A stretch of DNA of 64,000 bases, from the NCBI RefSeq assembly GCF_016863275.1, contig NZ_BOOO01000010.1:1-64000 (forward strand). Direction: 5' to 3'. Both the position numbers and the translations under genes were made by a program. The stretch comes from Planotetraspora mira. GTDB lineage: Bacteria > Actinomycetota > Actinomycetes > Streptosporangiales > Streptosporangiaceae. Under the pieces are notes generated by a model. The model ran no database searches and was not told where the DNA came from. It saw nothing but the letters and a program-made list of their open reading frames with translations. The first letter of the stretch is position 1; each line of letters opens with the position of its first letter. This document shows positions 7,184 through 16,463 of this stretch, in pieces.

Positions 7184-9007
7184 TCAGCCCAGCGCGCGAT
7201 CGAGCTTGAAGGCGGCGCTGATCAGCGCGAGATGTGTGAAGGCCTGCGGGAAGTTGCCGAGTTGCTCCCCCGTGTGCCCGATCTGCTCCGCGTACAACCC
7301 CAGGTGGTTGGCGTAGGTCAGCATCTTCTCGAAGGCCAGCCTGGCCTCGTCGAGTTGCCCGGCGAGAGACAGCGCCTCGACGTACCAGAACGAGCAGATC
7401 GAGAAGGTGCCCTCGTCCCCCCGCATGCCGTCGGGGGTGGCCACGGGGTCGTAGCGGTACACCAGCGAGTCCGAGACCAGCTGCCTCCCCAGGGCGTCCA
7501 GCGTGGACAGCCACTTGGGGTCGGTCGGGGAGACGAACATGGCGAGCGGCATCATCAGGACGGCCGCGTCGAGCACGTCGTCGTCGTAGTGCTGGACGAA
7601 CGCACTCAGGCCGGTCGACCAGCCGCGTCGCATGATCTGCCGGTAGATGGCGTCGCGGGACTCACGCCAGCGTTCGATGTCGGCCGGCAGTCCCCGCCGC
7701 AGCGCCATCCGGATGGCCCGCTCGATCGCGACCCAGCACATCAGGCGGGAGTAGACGAAGTCCTTGCGTCCGCCGCGGGTCTCCCAGATGCCTTCGTCCG
7801 GCCGGTCCCAGTTCTCACAGACCCAGTCGACGAGCACGCCCACCTGGTCCCATCGGTCGCTGGAGATGGGCCGCGCCCACTTGTCGTACAGGTAGATGCC
7901 GTCGATGAGCGCTCCGTAGATGTCGAGCTGAAGCTGGTGGACGGCTCCGTTCCCCGTTCGCACCGGCCCGGAGCCCTCGTAGCCCTCCAGGTGCCCGAGT
8001 TCCTGTTCCGGCAGGTCGGTACGGCCGTCTATGCCGTACATGATCTGCAACGGGCCCGACGGGCCGACGCCGCACATCGTGACGTGGGTCGACAGGAAGT
8101 CCATGAACGCCTCGGCCTCACCGACGAAGCCCAGTCTGAGCAGCGCGTACACGCAGAACGCGGCATCGCGGATCCACACGTAGCGGTAGTCCCAGTTGCG
8201 CTCGCCGCCGATCTGCTCCGGCAGGCTGGTCGTCGGGGCGGCGACGATCCCCCCGGTCGGGGCGTAGGTGAGCAGCTTCAGCGTCAGCGCGGAACGGTGG
8301 ACCATCTCCCGCCACCGGCCGCGGTAGCGGGACGAGGACAACCAGTTCCGCCAGAACCGCACGGTCGCGGCGAACTGCTCCTCGGCCTCCGCGAGCGGGC
8401 AGCCCTTCAGCCCGACGTCCTCACTGACGCGATCGAGCGCGAAGACGGCGGACTCGCCCTCGAGAAGCTTGAACTCCGACCAGACGTCCGTGCCGTCGCT
8501 CTCCATCGGGACGCTGGTGGTCAGCGCGAGGCTGAGCGACGGCGCTTCGAAGATCGCCTGGTGATCCTCGATGCGCAGGGTGTGCTCCTCGGTCCCGTAG
8601 GAGAACCGGGGGGCCACCCGGGCCCGGAAGGGCAGCGTGCCGCGGACGCACAGGACGCGCCTGATCAGGCGGTGTCGGTCGACCTCGCGTGATTCATCCT
8701 CAACGGGCATGAAGTCCTGGATCTCCCCCACCCCGTCGGCGGCGTAGAACCGGGTGATCAGGACATTCGTGTCCGGGAAGTAGAACTGCTTGGTCCGCGA
8801 CGGCACACACGCGGCCAACTCGAACGAGCCGCCGCGGTCGGCGTCGAGGATCGATCCGAACACACTCGGAGCGTCGAAGCGCGGGCAGCAGTACCAGTCG
8901 ATCGTGCCGTTGGTGCCGACCAACGCCACGGTACGGAGATCACCGATCAGCCCGTGATCGGCGATGGGCAGGTAGCGGGAGCCCGTAGGAGATCCGGATT
9001 GCGTCAT
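7184..9007 (-). CDS. Glycoside hydrolase family 15 protein (trehalase/glucoamylase-like)
   Basis: This 607-residue protein matches the actinobacterial GH15 family. The N-terminal beta-sandwich starts RYLPIADHGLIGDL...TNGTIDWYCCPRFDAPSVFG, and the (alpha/alpha)6 barrel carries GGERNWDYRYVWIRDAAF near residue 270 and an acid-rich EGIWETRGG near residue 415, where the catalytic Glu residues of the family lie. It has no signal peptide, so it probably acts in the cytoplasm. Mycobacterial relatives are trehalases, while others act on short alpha-glucans. The last codons sit in a 16-bp direct duplication (7167-7182 and 7189-7204). It may be co-transcribed with the dehydrogenase gene upstream (103-bp gap). 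Confidence 0.88.
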   Translation of the reverse strand: MTQSGSPTGSRYLPIADHGLIGDLRTVALVGTNGTIDWYCCPRFDAPSVFGSILDADRGGSFELAACVPSRTKQFYFPDTNVLITRFYAADGVGEIQDFMPVEDESREVDRHRLIRRVLCVRGTLPFRARVAPRFSYGTEEHTLRIEDHQAIFEAPSLSLALTTSVPMESDGTDVWSEFKLLEGESAVFALDRVSEDVGLKGCPLAEAEEQFAATVRFWRNWLSSSRYRGRWREMVHRSALTLKLLTYAPTGGIVAAPTTSLPEQIGGERNWDYRYVWIRDAAFCVYALLRLGFVGEAEAFMDFLSTHVTMCGVGPSGPLQIMYGIDGRTDLPEQELGHLEGYEGSGPVRTGNGAVHQLQLDIYGALIDGIYLYDKWARPISSDRWDQVGVLVDWVCENWDRPDEGIWETRGGRKDFVYSRLMCWVAIERAIRMALRRGLPADIERWRESRDAIYRQIMRRGWSTGLSAFVQHYDDDVLDAAVLMMPLAMFVSPTDPKWLSTLDALGRQLVSDSLVYRYDPVATPDGMRGDEGTFSICSFWYVEALSLAGQLDEARLAFEKMLTYANHLGLYAEQIGHTGEQLGNFPQAFTHLALISAAFKLDRALG

Positions 9008-9110
9008 TTTGGCCCTCTTGTCACCGGATTCCTCTCACGCTATTCCGCGTGGACGGTCCGCCAGGTCTGCCCCGGCCCAAGGAGCGGCCAGCTTTCCCCC
9101 AATCCGTCGC

Positions 9111-10070
9111 TCACGTCCCGTCCGGCAACACGGCGAGAGCGCGCCCCGCCGCCTCGCGGAGGGCGACGACGCTGCGTTCGAGGCCGGCGCGCTCGTCCTC
9201 CGACATGGCGGGCTCGTACATCTGCTGAACGCCGCCGGCCCCGAGCACGCTGACCAGCGAGAGCGTCGTCCCGTACGGCGGGTAGTAGGCCGCCACCGGC
9301 AGCACGGCCCGCTCGTCGCGCAACACGGCCTCGACCAGGAGCGCGGACACGACGCCGATGCCGTACTGGCTGGCGCCGGTCCCCTCGATGATGGTGATGT
9401 TGGCGAAGCGGATGTCGTCCTCGATCTCCCGCCGAATCAGGTCGACGGGCTCGCCGCACCGGGCCAGCAGGTCGAGGACGGGAGTGCCCCCGGCCGACGC
9501 GGACGACCACAGGAGCACCTCGGACGTCCCGTGCTCGCCGACGACCATGGCCTGGACGTCCCTGGGCCTGACCTTCAGACGATCGGCGAGGTGGACGCGG
9601 AATCGCAGGCTGTCGATCAGCGTGCCGGTGGAGAACACCCGGTCGTGCCCGGCCAGACGCCGCGTGAGGACGGCCAGCGGATCGGGCGGGTCGGTGACCA
9701 CCATCAGCACCGCCTCCGGCGCCGCGGCGACGACCCGGGGCACGATGCCGGCGTAGATCTCGGCGTTCGCCCCGATGAGCCGCAGCCGGCCTTCGGGGTC
9801 GGAGCGGTCGGTGGCGCCTCCGGTCTTCTCGTTCAGCCCCGCCGTGATGATCACCACCGCGGCCCCGGACAGGTCGTCGTAGCCGCCCGCGCGCACCTCC
9901 ACGGTGGGCGACAGCGGCGTCGCGTAACGCATGTCGGCCGCCACTCCCGCGGCCCGCCGGGAGTCGAGATCCACCAGGACGATCTCCCGGCACATCCCGC
10001 CCCGCTCGATGAGGGACAACGCGGTGGCCGCCCCGACCGCGCCGACTCCCACCACCCCGACCTTCACCAT
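9111..10070 (-). CDS. Lactate/malate dehydrogenase family protein
   Basis: This 319-residue NAD-dependent dehydrogenase starts with the Rossmann loop VGVVGVGAVGAA and a DLD nucleotide-binding acid near residue 36. Family catalytic residues are visible: Asp153 and Arg156 in IDSLRFR and the proton-relay His180 in VVGEHGTSEV. The usual TNPVD motif is TDPPDP. The active-site loop has an insertion (NEKTGGATDRSDPEGR), so whether lactate or malate is preferred cannot be told. The ATG at 10070 directly opens the Rossmann fold. A longer in-frame upstream reading is rejected. The gene diverges from a pyruvate-using PoxB homologue, suggesting both act at the pyruvate node. Confidence 0.82.
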   Translation of the reverse strand: MVKVGVVGVGAVGAATALSLIERGGMCREIVLVDLDSRRAAGVAADMRYATPLSPTVEVRAGGYDDLSGAAVVIITAGLNEKTGGATDRSDPEGRLRLIGANAEIYAGIVPRVVAAAPEAVLMVVTDPPDPLAVLTRRLAGHDRVFSTGTLIDSLRFRVHLADRLKVRPRDVQAMVVGEHGTSEVLLWSSASAGGTPVLDLLARCGEPVDLIRREIEDDIRFANITIIEGTGASQYGIGVVSALLVEAVLRDERAVLPVAAYYPPYGTTLSLVSVLGAGGVQQMYEPAMSEDERAGLERSVVALREAAGRALAVLPDGT

Positions 10071-10225
10071 CCACCGCCTCAGGTCTCGACCCCATCGGAC
10101 TTCCCCGCGGAACGGATGATCCGGCGCCGTGTGCGGCAGATTTTGGCCGCCACTGACGGGCGAAAACCAGAAAATGGGACACTCGGATAGGGAAGGTGAC
10201 AATACGGAAGGCAGGGGGCGTCGCC

Positions 10226-11968
10226 ATGGCCAGACGCACGGTCGCCGACCAGTTCGTCGAGATCCTGCTCGCCGCCGGTGTCCGGCGAATGTACGGGGTC
10301 GTGGGGGACAGCCTCAACCCCGTCGTCGACGCGGTCCGCCGCCACGACGACATCCAATGGGTGCACGTCCGCCACGAGGAGACCGGCGCGTTCGCCGCGG
10401 GCGCGGAGGCACAGCTCACCGGGAGGCCCGCCGCGTGCGCGGGAAGCTGCGGCCCCGGCAACGTCCACCTGATCAACGGGCTCTACGACGCCCACCGAAG
10501 CATGGCCCCGGTGATCGCACTCGCCGCCCAGGTGCCGAGCACCGAGATCGGCACCTCCTACTTCCAGGAGACCACTCCCGGCCTCTACTTCCGGGAGTGC
10601 AGTTACTACTGCGAGACGGTCTCACGGCCCGAGCAACTGCCGCGGGTGGCCCAGATCGCGATCCAGGAGGCGATCGGCCGGGCCGGTGTCGCGGTCGTCG
10701 TCCTGCCCGGTGACGTGGCCGACCAGCAGGCGACCGCGACCTATCTGGAGCATCCGTACCGTCTCGAGCAGCAGCCGACCGCACGGCCGTCGGACGCCGT
10801 GCTGGAGGAACTCGCCCAGATGATCGACCGGGCCAGGCGGGTCACCCTGTTCTGCGGCCGCGGTGTCGCCGGCGCACACGATGACGTGGTGGCGCTGGCC
10901 GCGCGGATCAAGGCCCCCATCGGTTTCGCACTTCGCGGGAAGGACTGGATCGCCTACGACAATCCGTACGAGGTGGGCATGTCGGGCCTGCTCGGCTACG
11001 GCGCCTGCTATGACGCGATGCACGAGTGCGACCTGCTGGTGCTGCTGGGCACGGACTTCCCCTACGTGCAGTTCATGCCGTCCGAACCGAAGGTCGTCCA
11101 GGTCGACCTGCGACGCGAGCGTCTCGGCCGCCGGTCCAAGCTGGATCTCGGCGTGTGGGGAGACGCGGGGGAGACGGTCCGCGCGTTGCTTCCCCGAGTC
11201 GCGGAAAAGTCCGACTCCTCCTTCCTCGACCGGATGCTCCGCCGGCACGAGGAACTCGTCGGCCGGCTGCGGACCTACGCCGAGGAGGTGAGCGACCGCC
11301 GTCCGATCCATCCGGAACATGTGGCGTCCACGCTCGACCGGTTCGCCACCGACGACGCGGTCTTCACCGTCGACACCGGCATGTCCACCGTCTGGGCGGC
11401 GCGCCTGATCAACGCCACGGGACGGCGCCGTCTCCTCGGCTCGTTCGTCCACGGCTCGATGGCCAACGCGCTGCCCCAGGCGATCGGCGCGCAGGTCGCG
11501 TATCCGGGACGGCAGGTCGTCGCCCTGTGCGGGGACGGCGGCTTCGCCATGCTCATGGGCGACTTCCTCACCCTGCTGCAGTACGACCTGCCGGTGAAGG
11601 TGGTCATCTTCAACAACGGCTCGCTCGGCATGGTCGCCCTGGAGATGCTCGTCGCCGGCTATCCGCCGTACCAGACCGGTCTCAAGAACCCGGACTTCGC
11701 GGCCATGGCGCGCGCGGCGGGGGTGAAGGGCATCCGCATCGAGGACCCCGCCGACGTACGGCAGGGCCTGCGCGAGGCCCTCGAGACGGACGGGCCGGTC
11801 CTCGTCGACGTGCTCACCGACCCCAACGCCCTGTCGATGCCGCCCAAGATCAAGGGGGAGCAGGTCAGGGGGTTCGCCCTCGCGATGACGAGGCTGGTGC
11901 TGGCCGGGGAGGCCGACGAGGTCGTGAACATGGCACGCAGCAACCTGCGCAACCTTCCCCGACCCTGA
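10226..11968 (+). CDS. Thiamine-diphosphate enzyme, pyruvate dehydrogenase (quinone)/PoxB-like
   Basis: This 580-residue protein has the three-domain layout of the acetolactate synthase/pyruvate oxidase superfamily. The N-terminal PYR domain has the catalytic Glu in VRHEETGAFAAGAEA. The middle domain carries an FAD-binding-like region, and the C-terminal PP domain has the ThDP motif GDGGFAMLMGDFLT...VVIFNNG. PoxB-type enzymes decarboxylate pyruvate to acetate at the membrane, passing electrons to quinone. The length matches PoxB (~572). The ATG at 10226 is preferred because CAGGGGG lies just upstream. The GTG at 10196 lacks such a site. Oxidase, dehydrogenase or another 2-oxo-acid decarboxylase activity cannot be separated from sequence alone. 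Confidence 0.85.
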   Translation: MARRTVADQFVEILLAAGVRRMYGVVGDSLNPVVDAVRRHDDIQWVHVRHEETGAFAAGAEAQLTGRPAACAGSCGPGNVHLINGLYDAHRSMAPVIALAAQVPSTEIGTSYFQETTPGLYFRECSYYCETVSRPEQLPRVAQIAIQEAIGRAGVAVVVLPGDVADQQATATYLEHPYRLEQQPTARPSDAVLEELAQMIDRARRVTLFCGRGVAGAHDDVVALAARIKAPIGFALRGKDWIAYDNPYEVGMSGLLGYGACYDAMHECDLLVLLGTDFPYVQFMPSEPKVVQVDLRRERLGRRSKLDLGVWGDAGETVRALLPRVAEKSDSSFLDRMLRRHEELVGRLRTYAEEVSDRRPIHPEHVASTLDRFATDDAVFTVDTGMSTVWAARLINATGRRRLLGSFVHGSMANALPQAIGAQVAYPGRQVVALCGDGGFAMLMGDFLTLLQYDLPVKVVIFNNGSLGMVALEMLVAGYPPYQTGLKNPDFAAMARAAGVKGIRIEDPADVRQGLREALETDGPVLVDVLTDPNALSMPPKIKGEQVRGFALAMTRLVLAGEADEVVNMARSNLRNLPRP

Positions 11969-11970
11969 CG

Positions 11971-12915
11971 TCAGCTGGGGCGCGGCGCGATCTTGTCGAG
12001 CTCGGCGAGCGCCTGCTCGTCCGGGACCCATGCGCCGGCCGCGGCGTTGGCCTTGACCTGCTCGGGCTTGGTCGCACCCGCGATCACCGAGCCCACCGCC
12101 GGCTGGGCGAGGAGGCCGCCGATCGCGACGTCGAGCAGCGTGACGCCCTGCCGCTCGGCGAACGCCTCCAGCGCCTCGACGACGTCGAACCGGGCGTCGG
12201 TGAGGTACTCGGGACGGCTGGCCAGCCGGGTGCCCTCGGGCCGGTCCTGGCCGCGGCGGTACTTGCCGGTGAGCAGGCCGTTGGCCAGCGGGAAGAACGG
12301 CAGCAGGCCGATGCCGTGGTGAACCAGCGCGGGGCTGAGCTCACGCTCCACCCCCCGGTTCAGGAGGCTGTACTCGTTCTGTGCGCTGATGAAGCGCTCG
12401 TGCCCTTCGGTGCGGGCGATCCACTCGGCGTCGGTCACCTGCCAGCCGGCGAAGTTCGACGAGCCCACGTAGCGCACCTTGCCCTCGCGGACGAGGTCCG
12501 CCAGCGTCGAGATCGTCTCCTCCAGCGGCGTCGACGGGTCCGGGACGTGCATCTGGTAGAGGTCGATCCAGTCGGTCTGCAACCGGCGAAGTGACCGCTC
12601 GACGGCCTTCCGGATGTACCGCCGGGAGCCCCTCGCCCCCCAGTCGGGGCCGTTGGCGCCCCCGGTGTCCATGCCGAACTTCGTGGCCAGCACCACGTCG
12701 TCACGGCGGCCCTTCAGGACCTCGCCAAGGAACGCCTCGGACTCGCCGTAGATGTCGGCCGTGTCTATGAGGGTGATCCCCACCTCGAAGGCCGCGTCGA
12801 CGACCACTCTCGTCGCGTCGATGTCGATCCTGCGGCCGAAGTTGTTGGCGCCCAGTCCGACGGCCGAGACGACGAGTCCCGAGTCTCCGAGCCGCCGGTA
12901 GGTCATGTCCGCCAT
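11971..12915 (-). CDS. Aldo/keto reductase
   Basis: This 314-residue AKR has the complete catalytic tetrad, Asp51, Tyr56 (DTADIYGESE), Lys79 (LATKFG) and His123 (QMHVPDP). It also has the C-terminal NADPH-binding segment SVIAGATKPEQVKAN. It belongs to the YdhF/Tas-like (beta-subunit) AKR group, which reduces aldehydes and ketones. The true substrate is unknown. The ATG at 12915 follows GAGGAG with 9-bp spacing. The longer upstream reading consists of Arg/Gly-rich sequence antisense to the neighbouring gene and is not credible. It is convergent with the poxB-like gene, 2 bp apart. Confidence 0.9.
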   Translation of the reverse strand: MADMTYRRLGDSGLVVSAVGLGANNFGRRIDIDATRVVVDAAFEVGITLIDTADIYGESEAFLGEVLKGRRDDVVLATKFGMDTGGANGPDWGARGSRRYIRKAVERSLRRLQTDWIDLYQMHVPDPSTPLEETISTLADLVREGKVRYVGSSNFAGWQVTDAEWIARTEGHERFISAQNEYSLLNRGVERELSPALVHHGIGLLPFFPLANGLLTGKYRRGQDRPEGTRLASRPEYLTDARFDVVEALEAFAERQGVTLLDVAIGGLLAQPAVGSVIAGATKPEQVKANAAAGAWVPDEQALAELDKIAPRPS

Positions 12916-12953
12916 GTTCACTCTCTCCTCATACGTAAGCCAGGTCACACACG

Positions 12954-13817
12954 TCAGCGCCGTTCGCGCCGGACCAATTCCACTACGGCGGCGATGTCGG
13001 CCTCCGCCCACCCCAGCTCGGCGGCCTCCTCGTAGAGCCGCTCGACGAGGTGGGCGAGCGGCAGGACGACCCCGTGCTCCTCCGAGACCTCCCGGGCGAG
13101 CCGTACGTCCTTGGCGCCGAGCCGCGTGGTGAACCATCCCTCATGGGCGCCGCCCACGATGTCGTCGAGCCGGTTGCGCAGGATGGGCGGAACGGTCGCC
13201 CACCTGAAGAGCTGGTTGCGCACCCCCGCCATGTCGAATCCCGCGGCCTCCGCCGTGACGACGACCTCGGACACCAGGACGACGTTCGCCATGAGCAGGT
13301 AGTTGTTGAGCAACTTCAGGGTCACCGCGCAACCGGGATCGTCGCCGCAGTAGGCCGAGGAGGCGAAGGCGTCCCTCCAGACCGGCTCCAGCCGCTCGGC
13401 GGCCATCTGATCGCCGCCGAGCAGGACCCGCGCGTTGCCCAGCACGAGGTCGAGCGGCCCGCCGAGGATCGGGGCGGCCAGGAACCGGCCCCCCGGCATG
13501 AGATCACGCAGGGCGCGCGACGTGCCGGGGGAGACCGTGCTCGTGTCGGCCACCACGAGGTCGTCCCCGCCCGGCACGGCGTCGACGAGCCGGGTCATGA
13601 CGTCACGGACGGCCCGGTCGTCGGTGAGGGACATCAGGACCGCGTCCGCCCCCTGCGCGGCCTCGGCCGGCGTGAACGCCTCCGTGGCACCGTCCTGCAC
13701 CACCTGCCCGGCCTGGCCGGGCGTCCGGTTCCACACCGTGACGGAGAAGTGCTGGGTGAGCAGGCGCTGCGCGAGCGCCCGGCCCATCCGGCCCATTCCG
13801 AGCACGGCTATCCGCAT
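12954..13817 (-). CDS. NAD(P)-binding 3-hydroxyisobutyrate dehydrogenase/imine reductase-like protein
   Basis: This 287-residue beta-hydroxyacid-dehydrogenase-family protein has the Rossmann loop LGMGRMGRAL (7-16), substrate loop ILGGPLDLVLG at about 117-127 and catalytic Lys168 in TLKLLNNYLLMAN. WNRT after the second strand suggests NADPH preference. The family covers hydroxyisobutyrate, tartronate semialdehyde and glyoxylate reductases as well as imine reductases. The exact reaction is not determined. It lies 38 bp upstream of the aldo/keto reductase on the same strand and is likely co-transcribed, diverging from the Nudix gene. Confidence 0.85.
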   Translation of the reverse strand: MRIAVLGMGRMGRALAQRLLTQHFSVTVWNRTPGQAGQVVQDGATEAFTPAEAAQGADAVLMSLTDDRAVRDVMTRLVDAVPGGDDLVVADTSTVSPGTSRALRDLMPGGRFLAAPILGGPLDLVLGNARVLLGGDQMAAERLEPVWRDAFASSAYCGDDPGCAVTLKLLNNYLLMANVVLVSEVVVTAEAAGFDMAGVRNQLFRWATVPPILRNRLDDIVGGAHEGWFTTRLGAKDVRLAREVSEEHGVVLPLAHLVERLYEEAAELGWAEADIAAVVELVRRERR

Positions 13818-13896
13818 ACGTCACCCCCCTTCCCAATTGTCGCTTTCTCCATATCCCGGTGGGACGTAGGGGTGGGCGTGCAGCAGGATGATGCTC

Positions 13897-15252
13897 ATGC
13901 GACCTCCGCGGCACAGCGTCCGAGCGATCCTTTACGACGGCGACGAGATCGTCCTCTTCAAGCGGATCCGCCCGGGGCGCGAGCCGTACTGGATCACTCC
14001 CGGGGGCGGAGTCGAGCCCACGGACGCCACTTTGGAGGCGACCCTCCGCCGCGAGCTCGACGAGGAGCTCGGCGCGACGGCCGGGCCGGCCCTGCGCGTG
14101 CTCACCATCGTCGAGCAGGACAGGCTGACCACGGTCTACGTCTGCCGGTTGGTGCACATGGACCTGAGCCGGCGCAGCGGACCCGAGTTCCTCGACCCGG
14201 AGAACGGCATCCACGAGATCGTCCGGGTGCGGCCGGAGAAGGTGCGGGAGCTGAACCTGATCTCCCCGGAGCTGGCGGACTTCATCGCGGACGGCGCCGC
14301 CACCTTGCCCGCGCTCCTGGCCGCGGCCACCGACGCCCCCGGCCGCTACCGGCCGATCGTGGACGTCCACCTCCTGCTCTTCGACGACGAGGGACGCGTG
14401 CTGCTCGGCCGCCGGCAGAACACGGGATACGCCGACGGCGAGTGGCAGATCATGCCGTCGGGGCATCTTGAGGAGGGCGAGTCGATCATCGACGCGACCG
14501 CGAGGGAGGCGAGGGAGGAACTCGGGATCGACGTGTCCGGCCTGACCGTCGCCCACGTGACGCACCACCGCAACCCCGGCGGCACCGCCCGTGTGGGGAT
14601 GTTCCTGGTGGCCCGCACGACGAGCGGCACGCCCGTCAACGCCGAGCCCCACAAGTGCGCGGAGCTGGCGTGGTTCCCCGTCGACGACCTGCCGGACCGG
14701 ACCGTCCCCTATGCCCGGGCGGGCATCGAGGCCGTTCGCGACGAACTCGGCTTCTCGCTCCACGGCTGGGATCTCCCGACCATGGCCCTGCTCGAGGCTG
14801 AGGCCGTACGAGCCGGGTTCGAGGAGTTGTCGGTGTCGCTCATCGGGCACCACGACGGCGGTGTGCTCGTGCTGTCCGACGAGGAGACCGACCGCCTTCC
14901 CTCCACGGTCGCGCGGCACGGGCTCCAGGCCGCCGTCCGTGTCCTGACGGATTCCGATCAGGCGCGGTTCGTCGGCGCGGACGACTACATCTCGGTCGAC
15001 GGCAGGCGCGGACGGCGGTTCGTCTTCGCCGCTCCGCTGCCCGCCGGCACACCCGCTCTCGGCTCCACCGCGGTTTCACGTGAATCCACAGCCCCCTCAG
15101 AGGTCGGCGCGGGACGCCCGGCGCGAGTCCGCCGGCTGTCCGCGGAGGCCGTCGACGCGGGACGCATGCCGCACGCCGAACGTGTGCTGGTCGCACAGTG
15201 GCTCCGCGGAGAACGACGACCTGGAACCGATCGCCCGGGCGAGGACGGCTGA
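13897..15252 (+). CDS. Tandem Nudix-domain hydrolase
   Basis: This 451-residue protein has two Nudix domains plus a C-terminal extension. The second box, GHLEEGESIIDATAREAREELG (positions ~190-211, key residues G, E, REARE, ELG), fits the consensus exactly. The first (GGVEPTD...RRELDEELG) has one extra residue and Asp for the first Glu, so it may bind metal poorly. Nudix enzymes cleave nucleoside diphosphate-X substrates. One domain may be regulatory. The C-terminal ~150 residues are unassigned and include HAERVLVAQWLRGERRPG. The ATG at 13897 is chosen because AGGA lies 8 bp upstream. Two earlier ATGs (13888, 13891) overlap that site. A degenerate parS-like site is embedded at 15072-15087. 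Confidence 0.8.
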   Translation: MRPPRHSVRAILYDGDEIVLFKRIRPGREPYWITPGGGVEPTDATLEATLRRELDEELGATAGPALRVLTIVEQDRLTTVYVCRLVHMDLSRRSGPEFLDPENGIHEIVRVRPEKVRELNLISPELADFIADGAATLPALLAAATDAPGRYRPIVDVHLLLFDDEGRVLLGRRQNTGYADGEWQIMPSGHLEEGESIIDATAREAREELGIDVSGLTVAHVTHHRNPGGTARVGMFLVARTTSGTPVNAEPHKCAELAWFPVDDLPDRTVPYARAGIEAVRDELGFSLHGWDLPTMALLEAEAVRAGFEELSVSLIGHHDGGVLVLSDEETDRLPSTVARHGLQAAVRVLTDSDQARFVGADDYISVDGRRGRRFVFAAPLPAGTPALGSTAVSRESTAPSEVGAGRPARVRRLSAEAVDAGRMPHAERVLVAQWLRGERRPGTDRPGEDG

Positions 15253-15334
15253 CTCACCGGAACCGAGACGGGAGAGGCTGCGGGCTCTCCGGCCATCGGG
15301 TCCACCCGGCCCCTCCGGTCGGCGTCTGATCGAG

Positions 15335-16174
15335 TCAGGATGTGAGGGCACGGACGACGGCCGCCCTCAGGGTCGTGGCGGGACGGCCGAGCACCCGCGA
15401 AAGGTCCTCGGTCTGGGTCTCCAGGGCACCCGCACGAACCTGTCCGTGGAGCCAGGCGAGCGGACCGGCGACGCTGTCCGGATCCTCCCGATGGGCCACG
15501 GGAGTGCCGGACACCTCGGTCAAGGTCTCGGCGAGCTGTGGATAAGTCCACAACGGTCCGGTGAGGTCGTAGGCGAGACCCAGGTGGCCGTCCCCTGTGA
15601 GCACGTTCGCGGCGGCCTCCGCGAGGTCGGCGCGGAACGCGGTGTTGAGACCGCGGCCTCCGGTGCCGCCGGCCAACTCACCGGCCGTCACGGCTGCCCG
15701 AAGACCCGGGTTGATGAACGCCTCGCCGTAGAAAGGGTTGCGCAGCATCGTGTACGGCAGACCGCTGTCCAGGATCGCCTGCTCAGTGGCGTGATGCGCC
15801 GCGGCGACGCCCGCGCCGCCCGTGTCCGCGCCGAGAACGCTGGTGTAGGCGATCGCGCCGACCCCGACGTCCTTGGCCGCCTTGACGGCGGCGAGATGCT
15901 GGGGAACGCGACGGGCCGGATCCAGTTCCGGCGAGGAGATCAGCAACAGCCGACCGGCGCCCTCGAAGGCGTCATGCAGACTCGCCGTGTCGTCGTAGTC
16001 GCCTCGTCGCACTCGAATGCCGCGCTCCGCCAGGTCGGCTGCACGGCCGGGGTCACGGACGGCCGCGACGATCCGGCCGGGGGAGACACGGGCGGAGAGA
16101 TGGTCGACGACCAACCGGCCGAGCGCACCCGACGCGGCCGAAATAACGATCATGGAATCATTCACGAGGCTCAC
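15335..16174 (-). CDS. NmrA/QOR-like NAD(P)H-binding SDR protein
   Basis: This 279-residue atypical short-chain dehydrogenase has the nucleotide loop ISAASGALGRLV (matching GxxGxxG), a VAAVRDPGRA NADPH-phosphate-binding Arg, and the GVGAIAYTSVLGAD and HHATEQAILDSGLPYTMLRN segments typical of NmrA/quinone oxidoreductase-2-like proteins. These sense or reduce using NADPH. Several family members lack the catalytic Tyr-x3-Lys, as this one appears to. The GTG at 16174 has GGAA 5 bp upstream. An ATG at 16153 is a plausible alternative. It faces the small secreted protein genes across a 289-bp gap. Confidence 0.8.
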   Translation of the reverse strand: MSLVNDSMIVISAASGALGRLVVDHLSARVSPGRIVAAVRDPGRAADLAERGIRVRRGDYDDTASLHDAFEGAGRLLLISSPELDPARRVPQHLAAVKAAKDVGVGAIAYTSVLGADTGGAGVAAAHHATEQAILDSGLPYTMLRNPFYGEAFINPGLRAAVTAGELAGGTGGRGLNTAFRADLAEAAANVLTGDGHLGLAYDLTGPLWTYPQLAETLTEVSGTPVAHREDPDSVAGPLAWLHGQVRAGALETQTEDLSRVLGRPATTLRAAVVRALTS

Positions 16175-16463
16175 GGTCGTTCCACGGGCGGGCCCGCGTC
16201 AACCGAATTACGCGGCGGACCGTCTCCGGCTGTGCACGAACTTCGAAGCCCATGCTTGACGAATCCGAACATTTCCCCTGAATTGCCGATCAAGCCGACA
16301 ACCGCGCCGAGATGACGAAGACAAAGAACGGGTAATCATCTGCGCTTTAGACCATTCGGCGGGGGACCGGCGCCCGGTCGCAGGGTATGCAGGCTCACGT
16401 TATCCATGTCCGCGCCGACAAAGGCGACCACCAGCGAATGACGTGAGAGGCAGGTGCGCGACA

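Noticed and set aside
7167-7204. Direct 16-bp repeat CCAGCGCGCGATCGAG at the GH15 3' end as a recombination or att site
   Set aside because: Only a short local duplication at the gene end; no mobile gene is nearby and the GH15 frame is intact.
12916-13137. N-terminal extension of the aldo/keto reductase
   Set aside because: The extension is Arg/Gly-rich, overlaps the next gene and removes the well-placed start at 12915.
13888-13896. Nudix gene start at the first ATG (13888 or 13891)
   Set aside because: Those ATGs overlap the only credible ribosome-binding site; 13897 has proper spacing.
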